A stretch of 64,000 nucleotides of DNA, taken from assembly GCF_009363615.1 (NCBI RefSeq), contig NZ_CP045384.1:164501-228500 (forward strand). The letters are read 5' to 3'. This DNA comes from Ruegeria sp. THAF33 (lineage in GTDB: Bacteria; Pseudomonadota; Alphaproteobacteria; Rhodobacterales; Rhodobacteraceae). Below are positions 16,587 to 25,018 of this stretch, piece after piece. The notes beneath the pieces are model-generated. The model made no database searches. It was not told where the DNA came from and saw only the letters and a program-made list of their open reading frames with translations. Position 1 is the first letter of the stretch; every line of letters begins with the position of its first letter. The translations under genes and the position numbers were made by a program.

Positions 16587-17570
16587 ATGCAGACAACAGC
16601 GAAAACGGTGGTATTGCACGAATTCGGCGGGCCCGAGGTTCTGCGGATCGAAGACAGGCCATTGGGCGACCCCGGACCGGGTGAAATACGTATCCGTCAT
16701 CATGCCTGCGGTCTAAACTTTATCGATGTTTATCAACGCACTGGATTGTATCCCCTGGAGGTCCCCCATGCTTTGGGGATGGAAGCGGCGGGTGTCGTCG
16801 AGGCCGTCGGGGAAGGGGTAACGCACCTGAAACCCGGTCAACGGGCCGCGTATGCCGCAGCCCCACCCGGCGCGTATTGCGAGGCCCGCGTGATGCCTGC
16901 GGCACAGGTGTGCCCTTTGCCGGATGGCATCTCTTTCGACGCTGCTGCGGCAATGATGTTGAAGGGTTTGACGGTTGAATACCTGTTTCACCGAACCACT
17001 CCGCTGAAACGCGGGGATACGGTGCTGTTCCACGCAGCGGCGGGTGGGGTCGGACTGATCGCCTGTCAATGGGCGAAGTCAGAAGGGATCACTCTGATTG
17101 GCACGGCGGGAACCGATGAGAAGTGCAGCCTCGCCCGGTTCAACGGGGCCGCGCATTGCATCAACTACCGCTCTGAGAATTTCGCCGAACGGGTGGCCGA
17201 GATCACCAAAGGCAAGGGTGTGGATGTGGTCATGGATTCCGTGGGGGCGGACACGTTCGACGGATCGTTGAACTGCCTGAAACCCTTGGGAATGATGATT
17301 TCCTTCGGCAACGCCTCAGGGCCGGTGCCGCCATTCGATATCGGTGTTCTGGGCCAGAAAGGATCGCTCAAGATTACCCGCCCCACTTTGTTCACCCATA
17401 TTGCGGACCACTCCATCTGTCAGGCAATGGCACGCCGCTTGTTCGGCAAGGTCGAGGGCAGAGAGGTCAAGATCCACATTGATCAGCGCTTTGCGCTGGA
17501 TCAGGTGGCCGATGCACATCGCGCGTTGGAAGCGCGGCAGACGACCGGCAGTACGATTCTGGACCTTTGA
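16587..17570 (+). CDS. qor: NADPH:quinone reductase
   Basis: 327-residue zeta-crystallin-like quinone oxidoreductase, closer to E. coli QorA than the gene at 14520 is. Motifs: LHEFGGPEVLRIEDRPLGDP, CGLNFIDVYQRTGLYPLEVP, the AHALGMEAAGVVE segment and the nucleotide-binding AAAGGVGLIACQWAKSEG. No zinc ligands. It reduces quinones with NADPH, one electron at a time in characterised members. AAGAGGAGG precedes the ATG. Single-gene unit ending in a hairpin at 17576. Two related enzymes within 3 kb may differ in substrate or regulation. Confidence 0.93.
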   Translation: MQTTAKTVVLHEFGGPEVLRIEDRPLGDPGPGEIRIRHHACGLNFIDVYQRTGLYPLEVPHALGMEAAGVVEAVGEGVTHLKPGQRAAYAAAPPGAYCEARVMPAAQVCPLPDGISFDAAAAMMLKGLTVEYLFHRTTPLKRGDTVLFHAAAGGVGLIACQWAKSEGITLIGTAGTDEKCSLARFNGAAHCINYRSENFAERVAEITKGKGVDVVMDSVGADTFDGSLNCLKPLGMMISFGNASGPVPPFDIGVLGQKGSLKITRPTLFTHIADHSICQAMARRLFGKVEGREVKIHIDQRFALDQVADAHRALEARQTTGSTILDL

Positions 17571-17575
17571 TGCGA

Positions 17576-17604
17576 AACCCGGCCTGTCAGGCCGGGTTCA
17601 ACTT
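17576..17604. terminator. Terminator between qor and the beta-barrel gene
   Basis: AACCCGGCC (17576-17584) / GGCCGGGTT (17590-17598), a perfect nine-base-pair stem with a TGTCA loop, followed on the plus strand by CAACTTT. Placed between two converging stops. Confidence 0.7.
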
Positions 17605-17619
17605 TATCCGGAGTGCCGT

Positions 17620-18153
17620 TCAGAACCGGTAAGAGACACGAACCTGCAATGTGGTTGCGTCGACATCCACATTGTTTCCGTTGAAGTTATCGAATTCGTG
17701 GTACAGAAGTTCTCCGCCAATACTCACATTTGGGGCCACGATCTGTTCATAGCCTGCGCCGATGAACCACCCGTCATCACTGCCCAGGGTGTCGGTGCCC
17801 GCTTCGGCGTAGCCTGCCGTGCCGTACAGCAAACCTTGCGGGTTTACCTTGTAGCCGGCGCGCGCCTTCAACCGCCAGACATCTTCGACAGTTGCGGCGC
17901 CGGACAGGCCCACGTCAGTCCAGTCATAGTCAAATCCGCCGCCAACGACCCAGTCGCCCAGATCATAGTCGTAGCCCAGGATGATACCACCGATCGCGCC
18001 ATCGCCATCGACACCGGACAGGCTGGTGTCTACATCGGCATAACCCAGTTGCAGACCGCCATAAAACCCGGTCCAGTTGCCCGAGGATTGTGCCATTGCC
18101 GATCCCGCGACCACGGTTGCGACAGTAGTGATGAGAGCCAATTTCAAAGTCAT
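17620..18153 (-). CDS. Outer-membrane beta-barrel protein, Omp25/OmpA-barrel type
   Basis: 177 residues with a signal peptide (MTLKLALITTVATVVAGSAMAQ, cleavage after about 22). The mature ~155 residues alternate hydrophobic and polar residues in strands such as WTGFYGGLQLGYADVD, IGGIILGYDYDLGDWVVGGG and WFIGAGYEQIV, and the chain ends in a carboxy-terminal Phe (QVRVSYRF), the usual signal for outer-membrane assembly. An eight-strand barrel is expected. Function may be structural or adhesion-like; not a large porin by size. Confidence 0.87.
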   Translation of the reverse strand: MTLKLALITTVATVVAGSAMAQSSGNWTGFYGGLQLGYADVDTSLSGVDGDGAIGGIILGYDYDLGDWVVGGGFDYDWTDVGLSGAATVEDVWRLKARAGYKVNPQGLLYGTAGYAEAGTDTLGSDDGWFIGAGYEQIVAPNVSIGGELLYHEFDNFNGNNVDVDATTLQVRVSYRF

Positions 18154-18367
18154 CTCATTTCCTTTCGATTGTCACTCTGCTCCAGTGAAATTCGGTTCAC
18201 TTATGCAGACAGTTACGATCCGCGAACGTCATCGGATCAGTGATACCTACGAACCCCTGCCCGAATTCTGGCTCTGAAACGTGAATAGACACGCCGGGGG
18301 GCCTTTGAAATCGGGCACTTCTGATACTGATGAGATAGGAAGAAACGAGAGGTCTTCAAACGATATG

Positions 18368-18391
18368 CGGCGGCGGAACACTCCGCCGCCG
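18368..18391 (-). terminator. Hairpin downstream of the YHS gene
   Basis: CGGCGGCGGA / TCCGCCGCCG, ten base pairs with an ACAC loop, 24 bases past the YHS stop. No long T run follows, so terminator status rests on stem strength and position. Confidence 0.55.
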
Positions 18392-18414
18392 ACACATCTG
18401 AAGATTTAGGCGGA

Positions 18415-18891
18415 TTATTGCTTTTGCAATTCAGCAGGGGTCTTGTCCGCGATGTTTTCCCAGTTTGCACTTGCGCTTTCGATAAAGCCCGGGATGTCGC
18501 CTTCCCAGCGATCCTGGATGTCTTTCGACAAGTTCAGGTACAGTTTGTTGTCGACGATTTTCCAGTGGTTCGGGTCACCGTCGAACTTGAAGCCCATGGC
18601 TGTACCGAAGGCGCAATAGCCGCCATAGGCAGGCAGGTAAGCTTCCGGGTTGGCTTCAAAGGCGGCTTTGTTTTCCTCGGACGAGAAACGGTACAGCGCA
18701 TCGTCGTGTAGCGCGGTGATGCGATAGTCGCCCTTGGTCGCTTCACCGACGGTGAAATAGGCAACCGGGTCATAACCCTGCATGGCCAGACCGGTCGAGC
18801 TTGCGTTGATGTCCACCCCAGCGGCCAGTGCGGATGTTGCCAGTGCAACGGACAGAGCGACGCCACCGATCAGAGATTTAAACTTGTTCAT
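18415..18891 (-). CDS. Exported YHS domain protein
   Basis: 158 residues with a signal peptide (MNKFKSLIGGVALSVALATSALA). The YHS domain is seen in LAMQGYDPVAYFTVGEATKG, FSSEENKAAFEANPEAYLPAYGGYCAFG and the metal-site style Tyr-Cys near residue 93. YHS domains are found in copper-handling and other metal proteins; this small periplasmic form (the YHS domain-containing tRNA-synthetase-unlinked family) has no proven role. The tail DIQDRWEGDIPGFIESA is common in marine homologues. Monocistronic. Confidence 0.85.
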   Translation of the reverse strand: MNKFKSLIGGVALSVALATSALAAGVDINASSTGLAMQGYDPVAYFTVGEATKGDYRITALHDDALYRFSSEENKAAFEANPEAYLPAYGGYCAFGTAMGFKFDGDPNHWKIVDNKLYLNLSKDIQDRWEGDIPGFIESASANWENIADKTPAELQKQ

Positions 18892-19074
18892 TGTTCCACC
18901 TTTCGTGAAAGGAGCCTCGTCTGTGTGCGGATCGAAGGCCCCGGATTGTTGTCCTGTGTGGCCCGTAATTGACCGTCACGACAGCGATCTGGGAAGCAGG
19001 CGGATCACGTTCAAAACAATGAATCGTGATTGTGCGTCAGAGAGGAACGTCTGTTCAAAATTTCAGGCCTGACA

Positions 19075-19344
19075 TTACGCGTCCGGTTCAAAATCCAGAA
19101 CAAACGCGATGACTTTGCTGGCCGCCATTTCACAAGGTCTCAGCAGCGCGCCGCTGATGCGTGTCTGATACAGGTTCATGCTGATATAGTCGGTGCCGCC
19201 CAGTTCGCGCGCAACCAGCTTGTGGGATTTCCCCTTTGCCAACTTTTGGCGCACGACGACATAGCGCCGATCCCCCGATGTACCTGTAAAACTGCCCTCG
19301 AGCAGCGCGAAAAACGCGGAAACGAAAGCGTCCGGCGGTGTCAC
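19075..19344 (-). CDS. Unknown 89-residue protein behind plsY
   Basis: Not recognised. A small, mixed-charge cytosolic-looking protein (LARELGGTDYISMNLYQTRISGALLRPCEM is split here only for reading: key features are a basic KLAKGKSHKLVARELG stretch and Cys in RPCEM). Its ATG overlaps the plsY stop by four bases, so it is translated with plsY as the last gene of the pyrB-plsY run. The translational coupling and codon pattern make a real gene likely; a link to phospholipid or pyrimidine metabolism is only suggested by position. Confidence 0.65.
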   Translation of the reverse strand: MTPPDAFVSAFFALLEGSFTGTSGDRRYVVVRQKLAKGKSHKLVARELGGTDYISMNLYQTRISGALLRPCEMAASKVIAFVLDFEPDA

Positions 19345-19946
19345 GACTTTCCGATTTTCGGTTCAGTCCCGGCCTTGATCCGTGCGACGTTGGTGCTGTG
19401 ACGCCAATAGATCAGAAGGGTCAGGATAATCCCAAGGATAAAGGATTGTCCGTTTGTCAGAACCAGCACCCAGGTCGTTGAAAGCGCGGCCGCAGCCAGC
19501 GCGCCGACCGAGGATATCCGCCAGATCGCCGCCGCCACCAGCCAGCTGAGACAGCAGGCAACTCCGACGCGCCAGTCCAGCGCCAGCCAGAGGCCCAGAA
19601 AGGTGGCCACGCCTTTTCCGCCCTTGAAACCCAGCCAGATGGGAAAGCAATGACCCAGAAAGGCAAAAAGGGCTGCGATCTGCGCGGCGTCTTCTCCGGC
19701 ATAAGCACGGGCAATCAGAACCGCCGCCGCGCCCTTGGCCGCGTCGAACAGCAAGGTCAGCGCCGCGGCGGCTTTGTTGCCGGTGCGCAGGACATTGGTT
19801 GCGCCGATATTTCCGGATCCGATTTCGCGCAGATTTCCCAGCCCCATGACCTTTGCAAGCAGCAGGCCGAAGGGAATGGAGCCCATGAGATATCCAACCA
19901 CCGCCCACTGGAGCAGTTCGCTGGTCGAGTTGTCGATCGGGGGCAT
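19341..19946 (-). CDS. plsY: Acyl-phosphate:glycerol-3-phosphate acyltransferase
   Basis: 201-residue inner-membrane enzyme that makes lysophosphatidate from acyl-phosphate and glycerol-3-phosphate, the first step of phospholipid synthesis. The three family motifs are present: GSGNIGATNVLRTGNK, FKGGKGVATFLG and RHSTNVARIKAGTEPKIG. Five transmembrane helices of usual arrangement, starting with LLQWAVVGYLMGSIPFGLLL. The start codon overlaps the stop of the upstream pyrC-like gene, so both are expressed as one unit, as in related genomes where pyrB/pyrC and plsY cluster. Confidence 0.95.
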   Translation of the reverse strand: MPPIDNSTSELLQWAVVGYLMGSIPFGLLLAKVMGLGNLREIGSGNIGATNVLRTGNKAAAALTLLFDAAKGAAAVLIARAYAGEDAAQIAALFAFLGHCFPIWLGFKGGKGVATFLGLWLALDWRVGVACCLSWLVAAAIWRISSVGALAAAALSTTWVLVLTNGQSFILGIILTLLIYWRHSTNVARIKAGTEPKIGKS

Positions 19947-21226
19947 TAGGAACTCCGGAACACTTCTTTACCTGCAACATAGGTCGAAATGACCTTACCT
20001 TGCATCCGCTGGCCGTCAAATGGCGTGTTCTGAGATTTGGATTTTAAGGCAAAGCGATCAAGCACAAAAGGCACATCCGGGTCGAACAGAAGCAGATCCG
20101 CCGGCGCGCCTTCCGACAATCGGCCGCTTTCCAGACCAAGCCGTTTGGCCGGGTTCAATGCCATCACCCGGAACAGGGTCGGCAGGTCCAACTGGTCGGC
20201 ATGATACAGGCGCAATGCCGCCGGCAAGAGCGTTTCCAGCGCCACCGCGCCCGAGGCGGCCTCTTCAAACGGCAGGCGTTTGCTTTCTTCGTCCTGCGGC
20301 GTGTGCATCGAACTGATCGTGTCGATCAGGCCGGTGCGCACCGCCTCGATCACCGCCTGCCGGTCATCCTCGGACCGCAGCGGAGGCTTGACCTTGAAGA
20401 AGGTACGATAGTCGGCCACGTCCAGTTCGTTCAGCGTCAGGTGATGGATCGAGGTGCCGGCAGTGATGTCCAGCCCGTTGCGCTTGGCCCGTTCCAGCGC
20501 GGGCAGGGCGCGGGCGGTGGTGATCTGGTCGGCGTGATAGGCCGCGCCCGTCATTTCCAACAGCGCGATGTCACGGTCCAGCCCCATGCGCTCGGCCATG
20601 GGCGAGACCGCAGGCAATCCGCGCAGGACGGCGAATTTGCCGCTGGTGGCCGCGGCGCCATGGCTCAGGCCCGGATCTTGCGGGTGGGCAATCACCAGCG
20701 CGCCGCAGGATTTCGCATAGGTCAGTGCGCGGGAAAACACCTTGGTATTGGTGATGACGTGATCGCAATCGGTAAAGGCCACGGCGCCTGCGTCCTGCAA
20801 GAACCCGATTTCCGTCATCTCACGCCCTTCGCGCCCCTTGGTCAGCGCGGCCATCGGCAGCACGTTGACCGGCGCATCCGCCTGCGCGCGCCGGGTCGCG
20901 AATTCCAGCGTTTCTGGCGTATCGACCGCGGGCAGTGTATCCGGGCGGGTGACAATGGTGGTGACACCACCGGCTGCGGCAGCGAGGCCTGCGGATTTGT
21001 AGCTTTCCTTGTGCCGTTCGCCCGGCTCACACACCTTGACGCCGATATCGACGATGCCGGGGGCGAGGCACTTGCCCCCGCAGTCGATGACCTGGGTGTC
21101 AGCAACGGGCGCGTCGCCGTTGCCCTTGCCGTGAATGAGGCCGTCGGCAATGTGCAGCCAGCCAGGACTGTCCGTGCCGGTTTCAGGGTCGATCAGGCGG
21201 GCGTTGGTGAAGATCAAGGCGGTCAT
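19946..21226 (-). CDS. Dihydroorotase-like protein, probably catalytically dead (PyrC')
   Basis: 426-residue class I dihydroorotase homologue. In active enzymes the amino-terminal metal ligands are D-x-H-x-H; here residues 60-64 read DIGVK, so both histidines (positions 62 and 64) are lost. The catalytic aspartate of ATDHAPH is replaced by Met307 (ISSMHTP). Other features survive: HPQD at 181, HHL at 261 and KVKPPLR near 279. Known inactive homologues (pDHO, pyrC' in Pseudomonas) bind aspartate transcarbamoylase and support its assembly, and here pyrB lies three small genes upstream. Best read as a structural partner of PyrB; an active dihydroorotase should be encoded elsewhere. Confidence 0.88.
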   Translation of the reverse strand: MTALIFTNARLIDPETGTDSPGWLHIADGLIHGKGNGDAPVADTQVIDCGGKCLAPGIVDIGVKVCEPGERHKESYKSAGLAAAAGGVTTIVTRPDTLPAVDTPETLEFATRRAQADAPVNVLPMAALTKGREGREMTEIGFLQDAGAVAFTDCDHVITNTKVFSRALTYAKSCGALVIAHPQDPGLSHGAAATSGKFAVLRGLPAVSPMAERMGLDRDIALLEMTGAAYHADQITTARALPALERAKRNGLDITAGTSIHHLTLNELDVADYRTFFKVKPPLRSEDDRQAVIEAVRTGLIDTISSMHTPQDEESKRLPFEEAASGAVALETLLPAALRLYHADQLDLPTLFRVMALNPAKRLGLESGRLSEGAPADLLLFDPDVPFVLDRFALKSKSQNTPFDGQRMQGKVISTYVAGKEVFRSS

Positions 21227-21675
21227 GTATGGGTCTCTCGGGCTTGGGTCAGCGCGGCCAACGCGGCATCCGGGTCGGGCAGATGGTCGAATCTGAAAAA
21301 GGGGTGGCGGTTAAAAACCACCGCTGAGGGCACAGTGCGGAAATTCAGGAACCGGTTGATTTCAAGTTTCTTGGTTTTTAGTTCTTTGTTGACTTGCCAC
21401 GCGTTCTGCGGCGTCACAACATAAACGCGTTGCGAGCGAACAAAGCGGTCCGCCCACATCACGAATGCCAGCACGCCCGTGCAACTGATCAGCTTCCAGA
21501 AATCCCGCACCGAGTCGACAATCCACGGGCTGGCGAACCACGCCAGACCGACAGAGCCGATCAAAATCCTGTAGGACCAACCCAGATGAGGTGGGAAGAA
21601 ACCGTTATGCGGCCGCCCGAACCATAGAACCTGTTCGCCCTCTGGTATCTTCTCGCGCCACCATTCGTCGCTCAT
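21223..21675 (-). CDS. Unknown membrane protein with PH-like soluble part
   Basis: 150 residues. MSDEWWREKIPEGEQVLWFGRP is the kind of opening seen before bacterial PH-like (bPH) domains; two hydrophobic helices follow at ~31-52 and ~60-76, then a beta-rich part (RVYVVTPQNAW, INRFLNFRTVPSAVVF). It overlaps the pyrC' start by four bases and its own start overlaps the preceding gene's stop, so it is part of a tightly coupled run between pyrB and plsY. Function unknown; the PH-like assignment is tentative. Confidence 0.7.
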   Translation of the reverse strand: MSDEWWREKIPEGEQVLWFGRPHNGFFPPHLGWSYRILIGSVGLAWFASPWIVDSVRDFWKLISCTGVLAFVMWADRFVRSQRVYVVTPQNAWQVNKELKTKKLEINRFLNFRTVPSAVVFNRHPFFRFDHLPDPDAALAALTQARETHT

Positions 21676-22058
21676 CCCATCGCCCTTTCAATCGCGGCTT
21701 TGGTGGCGGCCGGGTCTGACTGGTATTTGATCAGATGCTTGTCGCCGGTTTTGGTGACAACCTGGACGAAGCTGCCCATGATATTCACGGCGGTGATCTG
21801 GTTCAGCGGCACGCTGCGTCCGCCGGGACCGGTCAGTGCGGTGTCTGACAATTGCCAATTCGAGACCAGTTCTTCCGAGGCCAGATACCACGCGCGAAAG
21901 CCGATGGCGGCCAGGCCAGCTGGGGCTCCGGTCCAGACGTAAGGATTGCCGATCAGCCACAGCACGGCCATTGCACCGGCCATGGCCACAGCAGCCAGCC
22001 ATGCATTTGTGCGGATATAGGCCCCTTTGTCCGGGGCGAAGATCACAGGATCAGCCAT
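21672..22058 (-). CDS. Unknown membrane protein, second PH-like candidate
   Basis: 128 residues. Two adjacent hydrophobic helices at ~18-37 and ~42-55 (AWLAAVAMAGAMAVLWLIG, APAGLAAIGFRAWYL) are followed by a compact beta-rich part with ELVSNWQLSDTALTG, SVPLNQITAVNIMGSFVQVVT and DKHLIKYQSD, reminiscent of bPH domains in membrane proteins. Overlaps both neighbours (4 and 16 bases). Similar general design to the next gene suggests they may form a pair. Confidence 0.7.
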   Translation of the reverse strand: MADPVIFAPDKGAYIRTNAWLAAVAMAGAMAVLWLIGNPYVWTGAPAGLAAIGFRAWYLASEELVSNWQLSDTALTGPGGRSVPLNQITAVNIMGSFVQVVTKTGDKHLIKYQSDPAATKAAIERAMG

Positions 22059-22561
22059 AAGATGCCTCCGATGACCACAAGCGCGACCAGTGCGAGAATG
22101 GCAGATCCGACGCGGCGGGGGGTGTCACTTGCTGTGGCGGTTTGCGGGGCGGAAAAGGGTTTGGCGCTTTCGGTTTCGATGATCCCCCCGGTCCAGTTCG
22201 TGGCCTCTTCCGTGAACAGGCCGATCAGGCGCAGGCGCGGATCGGGGTTCAGCGTCGCCGGGTGCCCGTTGAAAGCCGCGCTGCGAACGACCATGACCCA
22301 ACCGTCGACAGAGGCCAGAGCGTTCCGGTCCAGCTGGTCCGCAGACACGCCGCAGCCTTCGGTCAGATAGCCGTAAAGCCCAAGGTCTTCGAGGTCGGAG
22401 ACCGGGAAAATATCGATATGGCTGGAATCCAGCCCGTCGACCCCAAGCACCTGATCGGCGGCACCCGGTTCGCGCAGGAACTTCGCCTCTTCCGGGCGCA
22501 TGTCCAGCGTGAACAGGCGCAGAACGCCGCGTTCGTGGGGGGCGACGGTCAGATCGCTCAT
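22043..22561 (-). CDS. Unknown tail-anchored protein next to pyrB
   Basis: 172 residues: a soluble part of about 145 residues ([57 protein letters not shown]) and one carboxy-terminal hydrophobic helix ([20 protein letters not shown]) that would anchor it with the soluble part facing the cytosol. Not recognised beyond being a probable Rhodobacterales-conserved neighbour of pyrB. Starts four bases inside the pyrB stop. With the next two genes it forms a three-gene membrane set inside the pyrimidine operon. Confidence 0.7.
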   Translation of the reverse strand: MSDLTVAPHERGVLRLFTLDMRPEEAKFLREPGAADQVLGVDGLDSSHIDIFPVSDLEDLGLYGYLTEGCGVSADQLDRNALASVDGWVMVVRSAAFNGHPATLNPDPRLRLIGLFTEEATNWTGGIIETESAKPFSAPQTATASDTPRRVGSAILALVALVVIGGILWLIL

Positions 22562-23493
22562 GCGGCCTCGCGCAGGTTGCGCGCCAGCAAATCCATCGCG
22601 GCCATGCGGACGGCGACGCCCATTTCCACCTGTTCCTGAATGACGGATCGATTGATGTCGTCCGCCAATGTGCCGTCGATCTCGACCCCGCGGTTCATCG
22701 GGCCGGGATGCATCACGATCGCGTCCGGCTTGGCCTGCGCCAGCTTTGCGGCGTCCAGCCCGTAGCGGTGGTAATATTCGCGTTCCGAGGGGATGAACCC
22801 GCCATCCATCCGCTCTTTCTGAAGGCGCAGCATCATGACGACGTCAACGTCCTTGAGGCCCTCATTCATGTCGTCATAGATCTCGGCCCCGAACTCGGCG
22901 AATTGCGCGGGCACCAGCGTCGGCGGGCCAATCAGGCGGATGCGGTTTTCCATCTTGCCCAGCAGGATCAGGTTCGATCGGGCGACGCGGGAATGGGCGA
23001 CATCGCCGCAAATGGCAATGTTCAGCCGGTGCAGGCGGCCCTTGGCGCGACGGATGGTCAGGGCGTCCAGCAGGGCTTGCGTGGGGTGTTCATGTTTGCC
23101 GTCACCGGCGTTCAGAACGGCGCAATTGACCTTTTGCGCCAGCAGATCGACCGCGCCGGAATGCGGGTGCCGCACCACCAGAAGATCCGGGTGCATCGCG
23201 TTCAGCGTCATCGCGGTGTCGATCAGGGTCTCGCCCTTTTTGATCGAGCTGGCCTGCATCGCCATGTTCATCACATCCGCACCCAGACGCTTGCCCGCCA
23301 GTTCGAAACTGGCCTGCGTGCGGGTCGAGTTTTCGAAGAACATGTTGATCTGGGTCAGCCCCGACAGAACGTCCGAATGCTTGGTCGACTGGCGGTTCAT
23401 GTCGACATAGGTCTCGGCCAGATCCAGAATGTCGGTGATATCGGATTGCGACAGATGCTCGATGCCAAGAAGGTGACGATGGGCGAAACGCAT
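22558..23493 (-). CDS. pyrB: Aspartate carbamoyltransferase catalytic subunit
   Basis: Joins carbamoyl phosphate and aspartate, the committed step of pyrimidine synthesis. 311 residues. Carbamoyl-phosphate site [19 protein letters not shown], the [15 protein letters not shown] loop, [11 protein letters not shown], and the aspartate-site [12 protein letters not shown] are all present. The ATG at 23493 follows AGGAGCCCGCCC; a TTG seven codons earlier has no site. No regulatory pyrI is adjacent. It heads a run of seven overlapping minus-strand genes ending at 19075, including the inactive dihydroorotase homologue that probably completes its holoenzyme. Confidence 0.96.
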   Translation of the reverse strand: MRFAHRHLLGIEHLSQSDITDILDLAETYVDMNRQSTKHSDVLSGLTQINMFFENSTRTQASFELAGKRLGADVMNMAMQASSIKKGETLIDTAMTLNAMHPDLLVVRHPHSGAVDLLAQKVNCAVLNAGDGKHEHPTQALLDALTIRRAKGRLHRLNIAICGDVAHSRVARSNLILLGKMENRIRLIGPPTLVPAQFAEFGAEIYDDMNEGLKDVDVVMMLRLQKERMDGGFIPSEREYYHRYGLDAAKLAQAKPDAIVMHPGPMNRGVEIDGTLADDINRSVIQEQVEMGVAVRMAAMDLLARNLREAA

Positions 23494-23552
23494 GGGCGGG
23501 CTCCTGTCTGACAATCGCGCCGCTTATAAGAAGCCGGGCGGCGCAAGGCAAC

Positions 23553-24167
23553 CTAAGGTTCCGTACCCTCAGGCAGTTTTTCGCAGCCGCCTTCGGGCAG
23601 GCATTGCTCGCCCGGCTTGCACCACTTTCCATAACCGCAGTCGATGGCCTTGATCGGTACGCAGCCTTGATGCGCCGAGCATTTGAAACCGGGGCGGCAT
23701 TGTGATCCGGTTTCCTCGCACAGGAACCACCCCGGACGCGAGCAGCCCCCGCCGGGCAGGCAGGCCGAACCGCGCGCGCAGGTTCTGCCATCAGCGCATG
23801 TGGTCGGTGGCGTCGTATCCAGTTCGGGTGCGCTTCGTTCACACTCGCCACGGCCATTGCAGAAACTGTCGCCCGGACAATCCAGCCGCGATGCGCATTT
23901 GTTCAGGCCTGCGGGCGCACATCTGAGTCCACCGGCAACGCAGCGTTCGAACGGACCGCAACTGCGCCCGCCGCCGCAATAGGTGCCGCCCAGTGGAATG
24001 CAATGGCCATCAAAACTGCATCTTTGCCCGCCTGAACAACATGTGCTGCCGCATTTGAACTGACCCGCACGGCATTGCCCGTGTTTGTCATGAAATGTGG
24101 CCCATGCCGGATCATCGGTGACAACCAGCACTAATCCAATGATGAGGAATCGCAGAAATCTGAGCAT
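23553..24167 (-). CDS. Exported cysteine-rich protein, 26 cysteines
   Basis: 204 residues with a signal peptide (MLRFLRFLIIGLVLVVTDDPAWA). The mature part of about 181 residues holds 26 cysteines in repeated short modules such as CGSTCCSGGQRCSFDGHC, YCGGGRSCGPFERC, CPGDSFCNGRGEC and CGYGKWCKPGEQC, each ending in a small-residue turn. The pattern recalls disulfide-rich eukaryotic-like modules (granulin or Dickkopf-like knots) but no family is firmly recognised. An even cysteine count and periplasmic routing fit full disulfide pairing. Downstream of nothing obvious: pyrB starts 60 bases beyond on the same strand. Confidence 0.75.
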   Translation of the reverse strand: MLRFLRFLIIGLVLVVTDDPAWATFHDKHGQCRAGQFKCGSTCCSGGQRCSFDGHCIPLGGTYCGGGRSCGPFERCVAGGLRCAPAGLNKCASRLDCPGDSFCNGRGECERSAPELDTTPPTTCADGRTCARGSACLPGGGCSRPGWFLCEETGSQCRPGFKCSAHQGCVPIKAIDCGYGKWCKPGEQCLPEGGCEKLPEGTEP

Positions 24168-24250
24168 CGCATGCCGATGGTCGGCGCGACAGAGCGACCG
24201 ATCAAGCCCTATTCGCTTTCCCTCAGCCCTCAGGCGGGTAAGTTATCCCT

Positions 24251-25018
24251 ATGGAATCGGGCTTGGACTATTATTCTGCGCGGGCGCTGCTGGAATGGCA
24301 GATCGAACTGGGTGTGACCGAGGCAATCGGTGATGTGCCGGTTGACCGGTACGCGTTGCCCGACACCACGGCCAAACCCAGGAAACCGGAAACGCCCCCC
24401 GCCGCCCCGGCTAAGCCCAGCGATTTGGACCCGGTAGCAATCGCGGGATCCGCAGCACGGGGCGCGGGATCGCTGGATCAGCTGCGCGCAGCGATGGACG
24501 CGTTCGAGCATTGCGAGCTCAAGCGCGGTGCGCGGCAGTTGGTCTTTGCCGACGGGACCCCCGGCGCGCGCGTGATGATCATCGGCGAGGCGCCGGGTCG
24601 CGATGAGGATCGCGAGGGCAAACCCTTTGTCGGCCGTGCGGGTCAGTTGCTGGACCGGATGCTGGCGGCAATTGATCTGGATCGTCGCGAGAATGTCTAT
24701 ATCACCAATGTGCTGCCATGGCGGCCCCCGCAGAACCGCGACCCCAAGCCCGAAGAGATCGGGATGATGAAGCCGTTTCTGGAACGCCACGTGGCCCTGG
24801 CCAGACCCGAGGTTCTGGTTGTGATGGGGAATATCAGCTGTCAGGCGGTGCTGGGCAAACGCGGCATCACCCGCCTGCGCGGCAAATGGGATCAGGCAAT
24901 GGATCTGCCAGTGATTCCGATGTTCCACCCGGCTTACCTGCTGCGACAACCGCAGATGAAACGGCAGGCCTGGGCGGATCTGCTGGACCTGAAAGCGCGG
25001 CTGCGAGGTGCAACATGA
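24251..25018 (+). CDS. Uracil-DNA glycosylase family 4/5-like, lacking the Fe-S cluster cysteines
   Basis: 255 residues. Removes uracil from DNA in base excision repair, by family. Motif A is [20 protein letters not shown] (112-131), motif B FHPAYLLR (225-232). Family 4 enzymes carry four cysteines binding a 4Fe-4S cluster; here only Cys88 (EHCELKRG) remains: the partner two or three residues earlier is absent, the CRPP cysteine is Trp157 (LPWRPPQNR) and the next is in GMMKPF. Residues ~40-75 form a Pro/Ala-rich linker after an amino-terminal helical piece ([17 protein letters not shown]). I recall an Fe-S-free glycosylase described in Bradyrhizobium (BdiUNG); this may be the same group. Overlaps the next gene by four bases. 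Confidence 0.85.
   Translation: MESGLDYYSARALLEWQIELGVTEAIGDVPVDRYALPDTTAKPRKPETPPAAPAKPSDLDPVAIAGSAARGAGSLDQLRAAMDAFEHCELKRGARQLVFADGTPGARVMIIGEAPGRDEDREGKPFVGRAGQLLDRMLAAIDLDRRENVYITNVLPWRPPQNRDPKPEEIGMMKPFLERHVALARPEVLVVMGNISCQAVLGKRGITRLRGKWDQAMDLPVIPMFHPAYLLRQPQMKRQAWADLLDLKARLRGAT

Noticed and set aside
18237..18470. 77-residue minus-strand frame between the beta-barrel and YHS genes
   Set aside because: Overlaps the YHS end in another frame and spans the terminator hairpin.
20201..21424. 407-residue plus-strand frame opposite the dihydroorotase-like gene
   Set aside because: The minus strand has overlapping coupled genes and family motifs; this frame has none.
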